NCBI GenBank assembly: GCA_963662155.1
Contig: OY759272.1
Location: 45,302,997-45,366,996, forward strand
DNA length: 64,000 nucleotides
Direction: 5' to 3'
From: Lamellibrachia columna
Lineage: Eukaryota > Annelida > Polychaeta > Sabellida > Siboglinidae
Shown here: positions 1-11,847 of the stretch, piece by piece
How the letters are laid out: every line of letters starts with the position of its first letter
Position numbering within the stretch: the first letter of the stretch is position 1
Position numbers and translations under genes: made by a program
Notes under the pieces: model-generated
Seen by the model: the letters and a program-made list of their open reading frames with translations, nothing else
What the model was told of the DNA's origin: nothing
Database searches by the model: none

Positions 1-3000
1 ATTTATTTGGCTTCATGTAGAATTTCTCGTCAAAAATACGGATTTTAACCAAACAAATGTGGCAGGTCTGGTTATGACCAGGACACAGAATGACAGAGTA
101 GATGATACGCAGAGATGTAGTAATATTTTTGTTAGGTTTATCTGGTTGTGATGTGACTGTGTTTTGCTGAGCGTGTGTTGCTATGTAGATTTGTGAGGCT
201 TCAGTCCTCGGACAGCGCAATTATCAACAAATTGCTAAGTAGATGGGTTTGAGGATATTGTCAAACTGGAGGGTCTCTTATGCATGATATGTTGCTTGTT
301 TCTTGTTGCCAGTTGCATCACTAACATAACTATACAGTTTGAAATAGAATAATTACAGAAGTTATTTTATTGTTAAAATCTACCCTAACTAAGTTGGACG
401 TTCCCTTCAGAATAGCAAGTTGACCTTCTATGCTGGGATAAGGGGTGACCACTGCCAAACGAAGTTTGTATGTCTGTGTGTGCACACGTGTGTATGTGTG
501 TGCATGTTTTTAATGTTTCTTTTATGGAACATGACTGCCATTAACATGGCTATTCAAGAAATATGTTTGGTACGCAAATTGAGAGCCTGATGTATTTGTC
601 TGGCCTGGGTCTTGGTCCCAGACTCTTAGCGTGTAAAGTGGGTGTTTTGTCCACTACACTGCCAGTGTCCTCTTCAATGATGTCAACTGGTGTCAAATGT
701 GCTGTTGTGGACAACGGCCTCTGCTATGACCAACATCTCATGTAGAAGAATTCTGCCAGGTGTCTTTTACTGTATCACACGTGCTAAACAAGTTACAACC
801 CCAGGCATGAGGCCATTCAGAAAGGACCTCGGTTTTAATGTAACATCAAAATGATGTATATTTCCTATGTACTTTATATGTATAGACTGAATCCACTAGT
901 TGTACCAGACCTTAGTAATGGCTACCTGTAGATTGGACTGTCACTTTCAGGCAATTCAGCAATTAATCAGCTTGAGAAAACCATACGTGACATGTTTGAT
1001 CAATGTACATATCTCTTGTGATTCTTTGTCTCCTGTGGGTAATCGCATGCTCTAATAAATCTCAAGATATATCAGACTCACTGGGTCGAAGGTTGCCTAT
1101 GAACTGGCGCTGCAGTCTTGGCTCCTCGTTATTGTGTCTGAAGTCTTGAAATGTCTTAAATTGGTTTTTGCATTTTTAAGTCCTTGAATCGGTATTAGAA
1201 AGGACATTTTTAAAGAAAAGTCTTTAATTGTTTTATTTTATTTCCCCAATCTAGGTCCTAGGCTATTATTCGACAAAGAAGGTATGAACTGTGTATCGCT
1301 AAGTTGCATGTTTCTTTAATGAACTGACACAGTTTGATTATCAAATACATAAATGACTTCTAGGCTTGAACAAAAGAAGCCAAACATGTCTGTTCAACAG
1401 ACACTGACTTTTTAGCACTTAGTAGGGCAGACTTGACACACCTTGAAAGATTTGATGCTTGTTGCTGCCATTTTAATGAAGAACATGTTTTATTGCTATA
1501 TATTCACAGATTGTTTCTATGAATTAAATAATAAATGTCATATTTAAGTTGCACTGATTATGTCGTTAAACAGGAAAACCCTTTTATATTTACAATGCCA
1601 TATGTCAGAAGCCTCTGCTAGGGCCCACTTTGTAAGCTTAAAGTTGGAATTTGGTCACAAACAAGGTTTGGGAATGTTTTATTTCCTGGCAGTTCGAAAA
1701 TTGGACTAGAGCTCTTCTGTAGAATGTGATAGATTGACAGGCATTTCATGTCTGCACAATGGGGTACTCGCACCAACATGTCGCTGTAAGATTAGCACCA
1801 AAAAAAAACAGTTATGACACAATCTGCAGATTGTGTATGCAGTTAATCATACGATGCATGCGACCACTACTAGAAGGTATTGCATAAGACAGCTGAACAA
1901 GAATAAATTGTGTATTATATAATATATAAGTTTATACTGGATGGCACATGTTGGGGTCATGTAACAAGTCTGATGGTGTACCGCAGGGGCTGTAATGTCA
2001 CATAAAGAATCTGTGTTGGCAGATATTACAAAGTGGCATGATATACCGAAGGTGTAACATTACGGGATCCATTGTAAAATGGCAAGTATTCGTCATTTGT
2101 GATCTTATTCATCGTTATTGGTTATTGTGGTAATTAGTTAATTGATAATTATGATTAATGGAGAGAATGTGTTAGTTAATATGTCAACTGTGTAGCCATC
2201 GGTCAGATCGATTCTGTTTTGTACATATCTGTGTATCTCGGTGATTATGTGTCAAATAATCAAATGATAAGCGTTGTGATGTGGCGTAACAACTTACATA
2301 GATCATTGTTGGCAGAACTTACATAGGCGAGATCGTTGTTGGCAGAATGTTGCAATCAATGGACAAGTAAAATAAATCCAACGGCAGCCAACACATTTGT
2401 TGTATATGATTTCGTGTTGACGAACATAATGAATGTTGTTAAACAGATATCAAGGCATGTGGCAACAATTCAGGAACACTTGGCAACCATAGTGCAGGGA
2501 GCAGTCATTAGTGACTCGTTGTCCACCTGGTGGAGGAATTAAACAACTTATGTACAAATTTAATTCCGTTGTTTCATCTGCTTAAAATGATGCCAATTAA
2601 CCATGCAGCTTCTGTTATTTAGTATAAATATATACAGACTTAACAATTTAAAACAAAGGAATCAGATTCATGATAATATTGTATAACCAATGATACACAC
2701 AATTTTAAACAGTTGTAATGCGATCTTTGTGATGTTGTGATCGATATTTCAATAAATGAATATATTTCATTAGATGTGTTGCTTACTGATTATATATGCT
2801 AGTTGCAGTTAGAACATGAACATTATTTTCTGACATGGGTTCAAGTGCAAGTTTATTTGACTTGGAAAGTATTTGCATTTGAATCAAATTGATTTGATTT
2901 TTCAAGTGCATATTTTAAATACAATTAAACTGCGAGCAGTATTAAAAATTAATGTACTGTTAAACAACTGACAAACTATTATGTTAAATAAACCTCATGA

Positions 3001-3800
3001 TTAAAAGTTAATGGATCAAATAAAACTAGCAGCATTGAATGAAAGCATCATGGTCATAGGAGTAACACTAAATATAAATTATATTGACGTAGTTAACATC
3101 TAGATGCATTTACGTTCAGAGTAATGCATTGAAAAGAGCATTGCCAGTAATAGCAAAAGTGCTATCAAGCGTTGACACAGAATGTGAGAAATGTTTTTTT
3201 TTCAGAAGCAAAAACTAAACACATCCTGTGGATGTCACAATCACAGTTTTGGAGACCACCAAACAAACAATCTTTAAAAAACATCTACATCTGTCCAAAA
3301 AAGCTTAATCAATCCAGGAAAACAGCAGGATTAGACATACTAATTTATTCAAACTTGCAACATCTAAATCTATCAGCACCAACTTGTTTAGCCCACCAAC
3401 ACCTTTGCATTAATAATTAGGCATTATTAAGATATTCACATTTGCATACACAATTTTAAGTAGCATTCATTTGTAATCGATAGAACAAATTATTTCATAT
3501 TAATTTTACTTGTAAGCAACATTTAAGATTAGCATTATTGCATCATCCTAGTATGGTTAATATTGTTTTCACTTACAAGCTGTATGTGATACATTTCATT
3601 TTCATAATTATTTTGTTACAATACATCAGATATAGTGAAGGCATAGCCATTTTGTCATAATACAATTATTTTCGGATTAGTATTAAACGATTCCAGAACG
3701 TAACATGTTTTATATATATATATATAATTTTTATCAGTGTTACCAGTAATTAATTATGTCGATGAAAACTATCACAGAGTGGTAGTGATACTTCCTTTAT
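1..3800. other. AT-rich non-coding stretch
   Basis: No convincing gene is seen on either strand. Short open frames (for example 2336-2542 and 3172-3420) have no recognisable domain, and coding bias cannot be judged. A TG-rich patch lies at about 476-505 and a short (TA)n run at 3712-3726. Bases 560-700 resemble the middle of a dispersed repeat but I cannot assign a family. Confidence 0.5.
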
Positions 3801-3821
3801 TTTATGGCTATTTAATAATAT

Positions 3822-5232
3822 TTAATATATAAAATACTTCTCTTGCACTAAAATCCTTGGGAGACCCAAGCTCAGCAGCCCACCAAAACAAAAGGGGCAC
3901 TGAATGTAAATATGCTGGTTGCTTGGATGAAAGTGCTTGATAGGTAATTGTATAGGTCTGAAAAATAATGCGATATCGGACAGGGACCTAGTGCAATGAT
4001 TTAAGAAGTAGTAATGAGGAGACTGGGTAACTAACTTTGCAAAACAATTTTGCACACGTTAAAGTTTCAAGATGTCTTTGAGAGCAATATTATAATAAAG
4101 GGTATTGCAATAATCAAGTCTACTGCTAACAAGAGCAGTTGCAATAGTTTTGGCGACAGCAAAAGACCGGAAAATACAACAAAGGTCACAAATGTGATAA
4201 AAGCAGCAATGGCAAGTTTGTGAAATATGCTGTCTAAAATTAAAATTATCAAATGCGACTCCTAAATTCCGTGCTGAGCCAGCTGGTGTGAAATTCTGGC
4301 TCAGCATTGGTGTTGGGGGGAAAAAACAATCTAGTTTACCATGCTGCTTTTGTGTGCCAATAATTAGAAACTTAATTTGGTGTTAGTCATCCAGTGGAAT
4401 ATATTCTGGAGACAATCTCTTAGTTGGTTTAAGGAACAATTTGTATCTGGAGTAACCGAGGAAAGGTAAACATGTGTATCATCTGTATATAGGTGGTGGT
4501 CCAAGTTGTGGGTTTGAATAACTGAGATGAGTGGAGTAGTGTAAACGGTACTGGTCCAAGAACAGAACCCTGAGGAACACCACATGAAGTGGGTAGTGCT
4601 GCTGAAAAGCAGTTAGCTATCTTCACTCTTTGGTATCTACTATCTATCAACTAAGTATGATGAAAACCAGCTCGGCTGTGTCAGACATGCCATACCACAT
4701 TAACAAGCATTTAATGAGTATGTTATAGTCAATAATATCAAAAGCAGCAGATAAATCAAGCAAGGAAAGCAATACATTAGACATACAAGTTGACTCAATG
4801 TGAGACTTTAGACGGCTTGCTACAACGTTTTCCAGTGCCTTGGAAATAAAGCTTATAGATTAGAAATAGGTCTATAACTGTTTAGGTTTTCTTTATGCAA
4901 AGTTGACTTCTTAAGAAATGGGTTGACTTGAGCTTGTTTCAAATTGTTAGGAAACAAGGCAGAGCACAGTTATTGGGTAAAGTAATATACCAAGACATGC
5001 TTTCAGCAAAGTAGTCGGTAATGGATCAAGATCACAGGACTTATTTGAGGAAGACATAATTATTTTCCTTATTTCATCAATTGTGGCAGATATAAAAGAA
5101 GCAAGTAGATCATTTACTTGCGGAGAGTCCACTTGTACAGGATTTAAAGTATGATCTAGAAAAGCAGACAGGATCAGACTAATTTTGTTCTTGAAATGGC
5201 TGGAGAACGAGTCATATAAAGATTTGATTGAG
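3822..5232 (-). mobile_element. degenerate non-LTR retrotransposon (RT fragment)
   Basis: Broken reading frames on the minus strand give, in 5' to 3' order, a pre-RT stretch with SSNKSCDLDPLPT, then CGVPQGSVLGP (RT motif B region) and the HHLYTDDTHVY motif (catalytic YTDD variant), then a post-RT block with [22 protein letters not shown] and SSRLDYCN. The post-RT block is the same family as the fragment at 50244-51173. Frameshifts and stops break it into at least four pieces, so it is a dead copy. CR1/Jockey-like by motif style; the clade is not certain. Confidence 0.8.
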
Positions 5233-5764
5233 ACATGATTTACTTATCATATACACCTGCTATGACCTGCTTTTTATGTTTCGTAACTTTTATGACTTTA
5301 AATAAAAAATGATATTACAATATTTAACCCCAGTGGAAACATCTAGGTCACTACAAAATAAATATGTGCGCGTGTACCTAAATTCGCTCGTACGGTATGT
5401 GACATTTCATGGCTGTCAAAACAATCACCTTGAAAGTGGTGGGTCGTTTTCTTGATAATTCAGTCAAATTAACTATCGATTGGTCAGTAGTGTTGTGCAT
5501 ATTATTTAAATTAAATCTGCTAATTGTAAAAAAAAATTTGTGTGAGCACCTTGACGTTGAATGTGAAGAAGCATAAATAGATGGGACATCGGACGAAATG
5601 TGGGCGATAATACACTACAGTTGTATTGGTACCGTTGTATTTTATTTAACGAAATGGATGTTGCTGGTTTAACACTTTTCCCTGTCACCTGCTGACACAA
5701 ACGGCAGGGCATTTCACCCATACCAGTTACAATTGATAGTAATTTGATTCGCTAAATATTTGGG

Positions 5765-6130
5765 TTACCAGAGGGAATACCGGTTGCAACCAATCAAGGC
5801 AAGGGCAGGGAAGATCAATTTAAAAAAAAAACAGTCTTCATTTTCTTCCGGGTACGAGTCAACCCTCTTTTCAAGGCTTATAGACTCGGTGTATGTGCAC
5901 ACATGCTGTAAGAGAAAGTAATAAAATATTGGAAGAAAGAAAAAAGATGATAGTGTGCGTGCAGAACTGCAATTTGAGGAGAGGAAATTTTGATAGCGTC
6001 TCTGTATAAAAATCTCCAAACTTGGCATTATAGCTGCGTTGGCTGGCAGATTATTCCAATTCCATACCGTGCTGCCCGTCATTGGACCATCTCTATTTTG
6101 TTTTTTTACGTTTGCGTGTAGGGGTCCCTA
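5765..6130 (-). mobile_element. non-LTR retrotransposon 3' fragment
   Basis: The minus-strand frame starts in a region encoding VWNWNNLPANAAIMPSLEIF, the WN-x-LP motif that ends many CR1/Jockey-type reverse-transcriptase ORFs. The adjoining CATCTCTATTTTGTT is shared with another element end near 16005-16020. It is a short, decayed 3' tail with no RT core. Confidence 0.55.
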
Positions 6131-6581
6131 ACTCCCAAGTCTAGGCATGTTAACGTTGTCATCTGTGCAAATATAAAGCCCGGTTACAGTGACAGTGAAC
6201 AATTAACACATTCGTTTTACATTAGTAATTACGACTTTTGTATGTGGACTTTTGTATGTGAACAGAATTATTTCATTAATATGGAATGATATGGTTATTT
6301 TGGAATTTTCTAAATATATGTATAACTGTGACCTAGACATACTTCGAACGTTATTTTTGTCAAAGGCAAAGTTAAATACTCCTAACACTTTACATAACAC
6401 ACTGTAATATTATATATACATAAATATGTACAAATAATATGTTACATTGGAGAATGTTATGGTCACATTTCATCTTCCAGGTTGCTGAAACAGCAGAACT
6501 TTGTTACTAGCCACCGTCATTCTCTGTGATGACCAGTTGACCAGTGAGGTGTGCAGACAGTGCGACGTAATCACTTCAGAG

Positions 6582-8634
6582 ATGACAATGGATGACGGCC
6601 CAGACAGTCCAGCTTCTCGAGCTGATGACGAAGAGTCAGTTATTGGAGGTAGTTTGTTTCATTGTTACGCATTATTATATTTTTTAAATTTAAATAATAC
6701 CACAGAGCCTGAATGTTAACAAATCTAACATGGTGAAATTTTTAAGCATGTTTTTTACATATTCGTGATAATAAGAGAAATAGTTTAATGTAGTACTAAT
6801 ACAGCACATCACACACTTAGTGTAGAATGGCTGCATTGCAAAAAAAATTATTTATGATGCCCACCCAGATCAGATATCTGTCATTTTATTGTTTTAGACT
6901 TTCACAATGTTAGCATTAATTTGTTTCATTTGTAATAATAGTAACTTACTTAGCTAAAAATAAATGATGCAAGTACACAGGGAAATTGAAGGTGGACTTT
7001 AATAAATCGTCACTACCTAAATACTTTGATATAAAAATTATAGTAGCTCATTTTTTATGTAAAAAATATCTCCTAATTATATAGAATTATTGATTTTAAT
7101 TTATATTTTGTACTTGCAATGTGCACTTAGATTTTGTGATAGTGAATTCCATGTTATATTTTATTTGTCTGTTCATTTCTCTTCCGTAAGTTTTTCTAAA
7201 TTTAGGAGTTGAATAATTTATTGTTTGTCTTGTGTAAAAAATGATGACATTCAGTCATCTGTAAACTTATTGCTAAAATCTTAAAATGTTTTAAATGCCG
7301 AATCTTGATAATAATATTCACATCACTGTAATAACATAAATAACTGGAATACCTGGTTTAATGTACAGTGTGTGTCTTAAAAGATGTAGTTGTTCAGTTC
7401 TGTTTATCCACAAACATGTTATCTGCCTAAATCACACAAAATGCCATACAGTTAGTAGTTGTGGAGGAAAAAGCATTGTATAGAAATGTGAATCGACTGA
7501 TGAAATAATGGTTTGGAAGTCATTGTTGTGTACTGGTTGTTGTCATTGGATGTGTACTGGTTGTTGTCATTGGATGTCATTGCTGTGTCCTGATGGTTGT
7601 AATTGGATGTCATTACTGTGTCCTGGTTGTTGTCATTGCTGTGTCCTGGTTGTTGTCATTGGAAGTCATTGTGTCCTGGTTGTTGTCATTGGAAGTCATT
7701 GTTTTGTCCTTGTTGTTATTGGAAGTCGTCGTTGTGTCATGGTTGTTGTCATAGGAAGTCGTCGTTATGTGCTGGTTGTTGTCATTGGAAGTCATTGTTG
7801 TGTCCTGGTTGTTGTCATTGGAAGTCATTGTTGTGTATTGGTTTGTCATTAGAAGTCATTACTGTGTATGTGATATTGTTAGTGGAAGTCATTTTGTGTA
7901 CCGGTTGTTAGAATTGTTTCACGCAGGATGTGTATTTTGAAAACAACCCATGGTGGATATTAACTTGTCCTTAAGTCCTTCTGCAGGTCTGTGTTCATCT
8001 GAGCCATCACTTGTGTGCCTGATTGTGCCATCACTAGTGCCTCTGTCCGTGCTGTCACCAGTCTCAGTGTGGAGAGTCTGCAGCTCGGCTCTCGTTTCTT
8101 TGTTTGACTCGAGCAGGTCTTGCAGCTTGGCGAACAGGTCGTCATTATTTTTGAATAGCCTGATTGTAGCTTTTTTATGTGAACATTTTATAGTCTATAA
8201 GCTATACATTTTATAGTCTATAAGCTACCAGGGTATACATTTTATAGTCTATAAGCTATACATTTTATAGTCTATAAGCTATACATTTTATAGTCTATAA
8301 GCTATACATTCAGTATTTTCTGGTGATTATTCACGATGCTGATTGAAATAACTGTACATGAAATATTGATATACATATGTATGATCCTGCTCCAGAGTAC
8401 GAAGTGTTGGACAGTGCCTTGGACCAGCTTGACACCTTGTTGGACCATCTGGAGCAGAAGAATGACGACCTGTTCACCAAGCTGCAAGACCTGCTCGAGT
8501 CAAACAAAGAAACGAGAGCCGAGCGGCAGACTGTCCACACTGAGACTGGTGACAGCACGGACAGAGGCACTAGTGATGGCACAGGCAGGGACACAAGTGA
8601 TGGCTCAGACGAACACAGACCTGCAGAACACTGA
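6582..8634 (+). CDS. BBLN: BBLN (bublin coiled-coil / UPF0184) homologue, two coding exons
   Basis: Proposed CDS is join(6582..6648, 8396..8634), 101 aa. Exon 1 opens after a CTTCCAG acceptor at 6480, so 6481-6581 would be 5' UTR; it starts at ATG 6582 and ends in a phase-1 GGAG|GTAGTT donor. Exon 2 follows CTGCTCCAG|AG at 8395. The joined frame enters EYEVLDSALDQLD, then LLDHLEQKNDDLFTKLQDLL and ESNKETRAE. This matches the vertebrate C9orf16/BBLN coiled coil (known family: small cytoskeleton-associated proteins that bind intermediate filaments). The C-terminal 40 residues are Ser/Thr/Asp-rich and look disordered. The 1.75-kb intron contains an inverted copy of exon 2. The gene is probably complete; the 5'-most exon is not identified. 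Confidence 0.82.
7280..8146. repeat. left arm of large inverted repeat (in BBLN intron)
   Basis: This arm is the reverse complement of 8461-9604. It contains, in inverted order, unique sequence (7280-7500), a minisatellite and an inverted partial copy of BBLN exon 2 (about 7950-8146, with changes). The arms differ in length mainly through minisatellite copy number. Confidence 0.85.
7510..7900. repeat. minisatellite, left arm copy
   Basis: Tandem units built from GTCATTGGAAGTCATTG and TTGTGTCCTGGTTGTT, about 33 bp when complete and about 23 bp when the GGAAGTCATT part is absent. It is open in several frames only because the units contain few stops; I do not call it coding. Confidence 0.85.
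8183..8310. repeat. tandem repeat, unit TATAGTCTATAAGCTA
   Basis: About five copies of ACATTTTATAGTCTATAAGCT, near 26 bp per unit, one interrupted by CCAGGGT. It lies in the loop of the BBLN inverted repeat, just before exon 2. Confidence 0.85.
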
Positions 8635-9604
8635 AGGACAAGTTAATATCCACCATGGGTTGTTCTCTCAATACACATCCAGTGTGAAACAATTCCAACA
8701 ACCAGTGCACAAAAATGACTTCCACTAACAATATCCAATACACAGTAATGACTTCTAGTGACAAACCAATACACAACAATGACTTCCAATGACAACAACC
8801 AGGACACAACGACTTCCAATGAAAACAACCAGGACACAACAATGACTTCCAATGACAACAACCAGTACACCACAATGACTTCAAATGACAACAACCAGGA
8901 TACAACAATGACTTCCAATGACAACAACCAGTACACCACGGTTGATATAATAAAATAATGATATAAACTGAAGTACAGTGAAATTGTTATCTTGACATAT
9001 CTGTATATATGACTTCCAATGACAACGACCAGGACACAACAATGACTTCCAAAGACAACAATCAGGACACAGCAATGACAACAACCAGGACATATCAATG
9101 ACAACAACCAGGACACAACAATGACTTCCAATGACAACAATCAGGACACAACAATGACAACAACCAGGACACAGCAATGACTTCCAATGACAACAACCAG
9201 GACACAGCAATGACAACAACCAGGACACAGCAATGACTTCCAATGACAACAACCAGGACACAGCAATGACAACAACCAGGACACAGCAATGACTTCCAAT
9301 GACAACAACCAGGACACAGCAATGACTTCCAATGACAACAATCAGGACACAGTAATGACAACAACCAGTACACAACAATGACTTCCAAAGCATCACATTT
9401 CTATACAATGCTTTTTCCTCCACAACTACTAACTGTATGGCATTTTGTGTGATTTAGGCAGATAACATGTTTGTGGATAAACAGCACTGAACAACTACAT
9501 CTTTTAAGACACACACTGTACATTAAACCAGGTATTCCAGTTATTTATGTTATTACAGTGATGTGAATATTATTATCAAGATTCGGCATTTAAAACATTT
9601 TAAG
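8461..9604. repeat. right arm of large inverted repeat (includes BBLN exon 2)
   Basis: Reverse complement of 7280-8146. It begins inside BBLN exon 2 and runs through the 3' flank, the minisatellite and about 220 bp of unique sequence ending at ACATTTTAAG. The loop between the arms (8147-8460) holds the intron end and the first part of exon 2. Confidence 0.85.
8757..9385. repeat. minisatellite, right arm copy
   Basis: Same unit family as 7510-7900 but reverse complemented (AATGACTTCCAATGACAACA followed by ACCAGGACACA). It mixes about 33-bp and about 23-bp units and is interrupted at 8940-9010 by non-repeat sequence. It is longer than the left-arm array, so the arms diverge in copy number. Confidence 0.85.
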
Positions 9605-11287
9605 AACCATTCTGATGGAGAATTATACTAAAGCAGTGACTAGTAAATACAATGGCATTTTTAGAAGAGGTCAATAAAAATGTAACATTTCTGAATGTGT
9701 GCAATATAGTTTATACTGTGACAATATATGGACACCAAAACTGTACTGAAATTGTGTAAACGATTCGTCATTAGCCATATTTGTTATCCGAAACGTCATC
9801 AACCATTAAGGTTCAGAGTTTTTGGTATATCGTTTATACATTACTAGAAGTATCCAGAATTGTGTTATTTGTTCAGGAACTTGTACATAACAGTATCTAA
9901 CATTCCAAGGAGCATTTAAGTTGTTTGAAAATATCTGTATAGCAAGATAATGTAATAGTAGGGTTACAGGCCTAATAATGTGATAATGCTGTAGAACAGT
10001 TTGTTAACATGATTTATTAATTTAATCTTGTACAACTTAATTTAATTGTGCAAGAAATCTGTCATCGTGATTCAACATGCTTGAAGCACCAGTAAAGGCA
10101 GTTATTACTTCAAAATTAATGCACTTTATGTAGCATAGGATACTCAGAAATGGTGTACTGAATACGGGCCAGTTTCATGAAGTGTTCGTGTACATGTGTG
10201 AACATTTGTACAAATACTCTTGTACGTAAATCGATTAAAAAAACTGTAGTTATGTACACTTGTTTGCAGTGCTCTCCGTGTTTTCTGCAATTGTTCCTCG
10301 TTACGAATTCTTCATCAAGTATCTGTCAATGTTTCATATTAGTTCATCATACCACACAAATGGTTCGAGAAACAGGCCCAGTGTCACTAAAAAAAATTAA
10401 AGTCAAACTTACATTTTTTCTTATCAGTTTCATGTGTTATCAGTGCTTCAATTGTAAAAAAACATGATAAACCTCCTGAAAGTTTCTTTTTACTTGAAAA
10501 CTTCATTGAAAGGGGAAACATTTAATCACGTTTATTTGTTTAAATAAAATCGACAACATAAATGTCTGGGTATCATTGAAAATAATGTTCGTTTGTGGTA
10601 CATCGTTTGAAATATACGTTCCTGTTTTCTTCTGGATAAATAATAAAATTATGTCGTAAGACATGTTATTTATTATGCATTAGGTAAACATTGTAAACAA
10701 ATTACTATAATAATTAAAAATGCCATATTTAAATCATGAAATCTAAAACCAAATGTAAGGTATGGTATGTAAGTATGTTTATTTGAAGACATTACAAAAT
10801 AGTATGCAATTTTAGATGTTACTCTTCTTAATTTAGAAGAAACGATATGCAAGTGGAAGGTTTGGCATACACTATGACCCCTGCCTATTACAAATGAATA
10901 ACTGCAGACATTAGACAACACGATGGGAGGCGCAATCCAAAAGATCATCCATGTAATTATAAGTGGCTGCACAGTTTGGAGCCAATAAGAACACAACTTC
11001 TTAATGCCTTTCTACATATTAACATAAAATATACGTCTGATAAAACAGGGAATATAGCCCTCAATCATATACAAGCACAAACAATTGGTATTACTTGAAA
11101 ACCTTGTGCAAGAATTTTTGTACAAATGAAGTGTACAATTATCCTGCCTAGGCCACACGAAAAAGCTACAATGAGGCTATTCAAAAATAATAGTAATTGA
11201 TTTGTGTAATTGGATCGAGCCCCGAATTAGATACATATTTCTTCAAAGTACAGCTACTATGGATAAACTCTGTTCCACAGCGTGAGT
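9605..11287. other. non-coding; left copy of the zinc-finger segmental duplication
   Basis: No gene seen. From about 9440 on, blocks match 39364-40300 (for example the ACACACTGTACATTAAACCA block and the CAGTAAAGGCAGTTATTACT block), so this is the downstream flank of the duplicated zinc-finger gene. Confidence 0.6.
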
Positions 11288-11847
11288 GCACATGCGTCTG
11301 TAAATTAACTGTGTAAGGAGTGCACTCCACAGACATCACATTTGAATGGGTTTTCTCCAGTATGAAAACAGATATGTGTATTCAAATTACCTGTCTGTGA
11401 GAAATGTGCACCATAGGCGTCACATCTGTAGGGTTTCTCCCCAGTATGGATACATACGTCTTTCAAATTGCCACTGCATGAGAAGCATGCACCACTACAG
11501 GTATCACACTTGTAGGGGTTCTCCCTAATATGAATATGGACACGTTTCTTCAAAATAATTATTCCATGTAAAATGTGCACAATTGGTGTCACATCTGCAG
11601 GATTTCTGCCCTGTATGGATACGGACGTCTTCATGTGTTCTGTGTAAACTGTGCCCCACATGTATCACATTTGCAGGGTTTCTCTGTGTGTGCATGTTTC
11701 TGTAAATTATTTTTGTGTGGGAACTGAGAAGCGTGCATCACGATCACATATGTAAGGTTTCTCAGCTGCATGAGTGCACATATGTAGGGTTTCTTGCCTC
11801 TATATGATCGTGACCATTTTTTTTTGGAGAAGTGTGCACTACTTGTG
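11288..11847 (-). pseudogene. decayed C2H2 finger remnants after the intact zinc-finger ORF
   Basis: Minus-strand frames continue the finger pattern beyond the stop of the 11848-13431 ORF: GEKPYRCDAYGAHFSQTGNL, ENPFKCDVCGVH, ENPYKCDTCSGACFS. Several lack a cysteine or histidine and sit in different frames. They look like former C-terminal fingers cut off by the stop after SGETLQM. Confidence 0.7.

Noticed and set aside
7508..9423. Cys/Val-rich and Asn/Asp/Thr-rich frames in both orientations
   Set aside because: They are translations of the minisatellite in the inverted repeat arms; no start context or homology.
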